From: Desulfovibrio sp. G11
GTDB lineage: Bacteria; Desulfobacterota; Desulfovibrionia; Desulfovibrionales; Desulfovibrionaceae
DNA: 64,000 bases
Assembly (NCBI RefSeq): GCF_900243745.1
Contig: NZ_LT984798.1
Span: forward strand, 124,001 to 188,000
Direction of reading: 5' to 3'
In this document: positions 61,562 to 64,000 of the stretch, one piece after another
Position numbering within the stretch: position 1 is the first letter of the stretch
Layout of the letters: the number at the start of each line of letters is the position of its first letter
Program-made: the position numbers and the translations under genes
Notes under the pieces: generated by a model
What the model was told of the DNA's origin: nothing
What the model saw: the letters and a program-made list of their open reading frames with translations, nothing else
Database searches by the model: none

Positions 61562-62926
61562 ATGGCTGAAACTCTACCCCGCATCATTCTCGTGGGTCGC
61601 CCCAATGTGGGCAAGTCCACCCTGTTCAACCGCCTCATCCGCAGCAACCGCGCCATCACCCACGACCGCCCCGGCGTCACCCGCGACCGCATGGAAGGGG
61701 TGGTGCGCCGCAAGGGACTGCCGGCCTTCGGTATTGTAGACACAGGCGGCATCACCCTTGACGCCCATGCCATGGTCGTTGAAGGTCCCGAAGGCATCCG
61801 CGGCTTTGAGCAGGATATCCTCGACCAGACCGAGGCCGCCATGAAAGACGCTGCGGCTGTGGCCTTTGTGGTAGACGGCCGCGACGGCCTGCTGCCGCTG
61901 GACGAGCACCTTGCCGCCCACGTGCGCCGCAAGGGCCTGCCCACCATTTGCGTTGTCAACAAGGTGGACGGAGCCGAACGCGAAGACGAACAGCTGGCAG
62001 AATTTCACATACTGGGCTTTCCCCTGTTGGCTGTCTCTGCCGAGCACGGGCACAATATCCGCGCCCTTGTGGAGGATCTGGCCGACCTGCTGCCCGAAGA
62101 GTCTTCCGAAGAGCCTCCGGCCCCCCCGGCGCTGCGCCTGGCCATGCTCGGCCGCCCCAATGCGGGCAAGTCTTCGCTCATCAACGCCCTTTCCGGCGAA
62201 GAGCGCATGATCGTTTCCGATGTGGCCGGCACCACCCGCGACAGCGTTGACGTACGCTTCTGCCGTAATGGCAAGGACTATGTCTTTGTTGACACGGCCG
62301 GTGTCCGGCGGCGCACCAAAATCACAGACAGCGTAGAGAAATACTCTGTAAATTCGGCCATCAAATCCAGCACAAAGGCAGATGTGACCCTGCTGACCCT
62401 GGATGCGGCCGAAGGCGTGAGCCAGCAGGACAAACGCCTGATGGACATGCTTAATACCCGTAAAACGCCGTTTATGGTCCTTATCAACAAGTGTGACCTC
62501 GCCCCCCGGAACGCTCTGGACCAACTGAAAAAAAATATCAGCCAGATGCTGGCATTCTGCCCCCATGTGCCGGTCATGCCCGTTTCCGCTCTTACCGGCA
62601 AAGATCTGGAAAAAATACTGCCTCTGGCGCAACGCATTCACGAAGAATGCAGCATCCGCATCCCCACAGGACGACTCAACAGGGCTATGGAAGAAGTGCT
62701 TACCCGCCACCAGCCTCCTGTGGTCAAAAGGGCGCGGGCCAAATTTTTCTATCTCACCCAGGCCGAATCCGAGCCGCCGACGTTTGTCTTCTTTGTGAGC
62801 GACGCCACGCGCGTACCCGAGAGCTATAGCCGCTACCTTGAGCGCGCGCTGCGAAAGATTTTCGGCATCGTCCATGCGCCCATGCGCCTGCACCTGCGGT
62901 CCAGCCACAAGAAAAAAGAGAAATAG
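61562..62926 (+). CDS. der: Ribosome-associated GTPase Der (EngA)
   Basis: 454-residue essential GTPase for 50S assembly with two tandem G domains and a C-terminal KH-like domain. First G domain: GRPNVGKST, DTGG and NKVD. Second: GRPNAGKSS, DTAGVRRR and NKCD. The KH-like region has GRLNRAMEEVLTRHQPP. The start at 61562 removes ten poorly conserved residues of a longer frame. A very long open frame on the opposite strand of this gene is a coding shadow. Confidence 0.95.
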   Translation: MAETLPRIILVGRPNVGKSTLFNRLIRSNRAITHDRPGVTRDRMEGVVRRKGLPAFGIVDTGGITLDAHAMVVEGPEGIRGFEQDILDQTEAAMKDAAAVAFVVDGRDGLLPLDEHLAAHVRRKGLPTICVVNKVDGAEREDEQLAEFHILGFPLLAVSAEHGHNIRALVEDLADLLPEESSEEPPAPPALRLAMLGRPNAGKSSLINALSGEERMIVSDVAGTTRDSVDVRFCRNGKDYVFVDTAGVRRRTKITDSVEKYSVNSAIKSSTKADVTLLTLDAAEGVSQQDKRLMDMLNTRKTPFMVLINKCDLAPRNALDQLKKNISQMLAFCPHVPVMPVSALTGKDLEKILPLAQRIHEECSIRIPTGRLNRAMEEVLTRHQPPVVKRARAKFFYLTQAESEPPTFVFFVSDATRVPESYSRYLERALRKIFGIVHAPMRLHLRSSHKKKEK

Positions 62927-62982
62927 ACCGGCCATTGCGCGTAAAAAACTGCCCGAAAGCGAAAAAACATCCTGTTTTTCAC

Positions 62983-63020
62983 GAGGCGGCCCAGATGCAT
63001 TTGCAGCATCCGGGCCGCCT
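62983..63020 (+). terminator. Hairpin after der
   Basis: Stem GAGGCGGCCC-A-GATGC with its complement and a seven-base loop. No T run follows, so termination strength is uncertain. Confidence 0.6.
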
Positions 63021-63177
63021 CTGCCGTACTGCGAAAAAACGCCGCATCTTTCACCGCCCGGTACTTGACAGGCGCGGCAACCCGCATTGACAGGCCGCCC
63101 GCAATAAGGCAATAGAGAAGCCTTCATCCATTTTGAAGCGCAAAATACGCGCGACAATTTTCTCGTAGGAGGGGCTG

Positions 63178-64000
63178 ATGAAAAAAGGTATAACCTTGCT
63201 TGCGGCAATGGCACTCTGCGCGGTTCTGGCCGCCCCCGCTCAGGCGGAAGACACCATCAAAATCGGTGTCGCCGGTGCTCACTCCGGCGATCTGGCCTCC
63301 TACGGCGTACCCAGCCTAAACGCTGCCAAGGTGGTCATTGCCGATGTCAACGCCAAGGGCGGCATACTCGGCAAGCAGGTCGAACTGGTAGCCCAGGATG
63401 ACCAGTGCAAACCCGAACTGGCTACCAACGCGGCCACCAAGCTCATCTCCGACAAGGTGGCTGTGGTGATGGGGCATATCTGCTCCGGCGCCACCAAGGC
63501 CACACTGCCCCTGTATACCGATGCCAAAATCGTGAGCATGTCGCCCTCTGCCACCACTCCCGGTCTCACCGAAGACGGCAACAACCCGTACTTCTTCCGC
63601 ACCATCGCCAACGACAAGGCCCAGGCCAGGTTGACCAGCGACTTCATGCTCAACAACCTCAAGGTCAAAAAGGTTGCCTATCTGCATGATAACGGCGACT
63701 ACGGCAAAGGCTTTGTGGACAATAACCGCGAGCACCTCGAAAAGGCTGGCGTCAAAACAGTTCTGTTTGAAGCCATTACCCCCGATGCCGTGGACTTTTC
63801 CGCTGTTGTGCGCAAACTGAGACGCGAACAGCCCGACATCGTGGTTTTCGGCGGGTATCAGCCCACGGCCTCCAAGCTGTTGCAGCAGATGCGTCGCGAC
63901 CGCGTGACCACCGCCCTGCTCGGCCCTGACGGGCTTATGGACGAGGCCTTCATCAAGATGGCCGGCAAGGCCAGCGAAGGCGTGTACTCTTCCTACCCCA
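63178..64000 (+). CDS. livK: Branched-chain amino-acid ABC transporter binding protein, 5' part
   Basis: At least 274 residues of a periplasmic leucine/isoleucine/valine-type binding protein; it runs off the right edge. The signal peptide is KKGITLLAAMALCAVLAAP followed by AQA, and the mature protein starts EDTIKIGVAGAHSGDLASYG. Family segments include GHICSGATKATLPLYTDA, SATTPGLTEDGNNPYFFRTI and LHDNGDYGKGFVD. The ATG at 63178 follows TAGGAGGGG. Permease and ATPase genes are expected beyond the window. Confidence 0.92.
   Translation, partial: MKKGITLLAAMALCAVLAAPAQAEDTIKIGVAGAHSGDLASYGVPSLNAAKVVIADVNAKGGILGKQVELVAQDDQCKPELATNAATKLISDKVAVVMGHICSGATKATLPLYTDAKIVSMSPSATTPGLTEDGNNPYFFRTIANDKAQARLTSDFMLNNLKVKKVAYLHDNGDYGKGFVDNNREHLEKAGVKTVLFEAITPDAVDFSAVVRKLRREQPDIVVFGGYQPTASKLLQQMRRDRVTTALLGPDGLMDEAFIKMAGKASEGVYSSYP

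Noticed and set aside
61574..63214. A 546-codon open frame on the minus strand covering der
   Set aside because: Der is certain on the plus strand. The antisense frame has no ribosome site or recognisable protein and is a codon-bias shadow of GC-rich coding DNA.
1..64000. tRNA, rRNA or CRISPR features
   Set aside because: No T-loop and acceptor pairs, rRNA-like blocks or regularly spaced repeats were noticed on reading either strand; a covariance-model scan was not possible here.

Overview
The window looks like chromosome of a sulfate-reducing Desulfovibrio-type bacterium (Desulfobacterota). This is an inference from the moderately GC-rich DNA, an outer-membrane porin of the kind abundant in Desulfovibrio, the yicC / RemA-like / gmk / pyrF gene order, an arylsulfate sulfotransferase, and a five-gene nickel/cobalt ECF uptake system. 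No rRNA, tRNA or CRISPR array was seen.

Layout. (1) 1-15.5 kb is ordinary chromosome: a GT4 glycosyltransferase beside an unrecognised partial gene, a deacetylase/phosphodiesterase pair, a DMT exporter, an M15 peptidase, the tRNA methylthiotransferase mtaB, a DJ-1/PfpI protein, an FmdB-type zinc ribbon, the run yicC-remA-like-gmk-pyrF-TPR-recJ, and a membrane GGDEF protein. (2) 15.5-27.8 kb is an arylsulfate-related locus badly damaged by insertion sequences: a frameshifted Crp/Fnr regulator, an arylsulfotransferase gene split by an IS30 element, an intact porin, an MFS transporter cut off by an IS256 element, two IS4 copies (one truncated), the 3' part of an unrecognised gene, and an intact dihydrolipoyl-dehydrogenase-like plus GcvH-like pair. 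Three near-identical palindromes (TGTTG-N6-CAACA) lie upstream of the sulfotransferase, the porin and the transporter, so these genes probably form one Crp/Fnr-controlled regulon. (3) 28-48.2 kb is an AT-richer surface-glycan island between an IS3 element and an IS481/IS256 scar. It carries two radical-SAM proteins, two FkbM methyltransferases, a GT2 glycosyltransferase, a sugar epimerase, a glycosyltransferase-methyltransferase fusion, a NeuB-like synthase, a thiamine-diphosphate enzyme, a GmhA-KdsC-like fusion, CDP-glucose 4,6-dehydratase and a RfbH/DdhC-type 3-dehydrase. The last genes suggest a CDP-linked 3,6-dideoxy or branched (yersiniose-like) sugar. (4) 48.2-64 kb returns to chromosome: a sodium/proton antiporter with a PII-like protein, cinA, metY, a small periplasmic protein, the NikK-M-L-Q-O system, a PAS-GGDEF protein interrupted at a C9 tract, an RluA-family synthase, der, and the start of a branched-chain amino-acid binding protein.

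Main points of interest: the shared operator of the arylsulfate regulon; the orphan lipoyl-carrier pair next to it; a Rossmann-like module that recurs in four different enzymes of the glycan island; the probable branched CDP-sugar branch; identical 232-bp direct repeats that bracket the island; and homopolymer frameshifts in two signalling genes.
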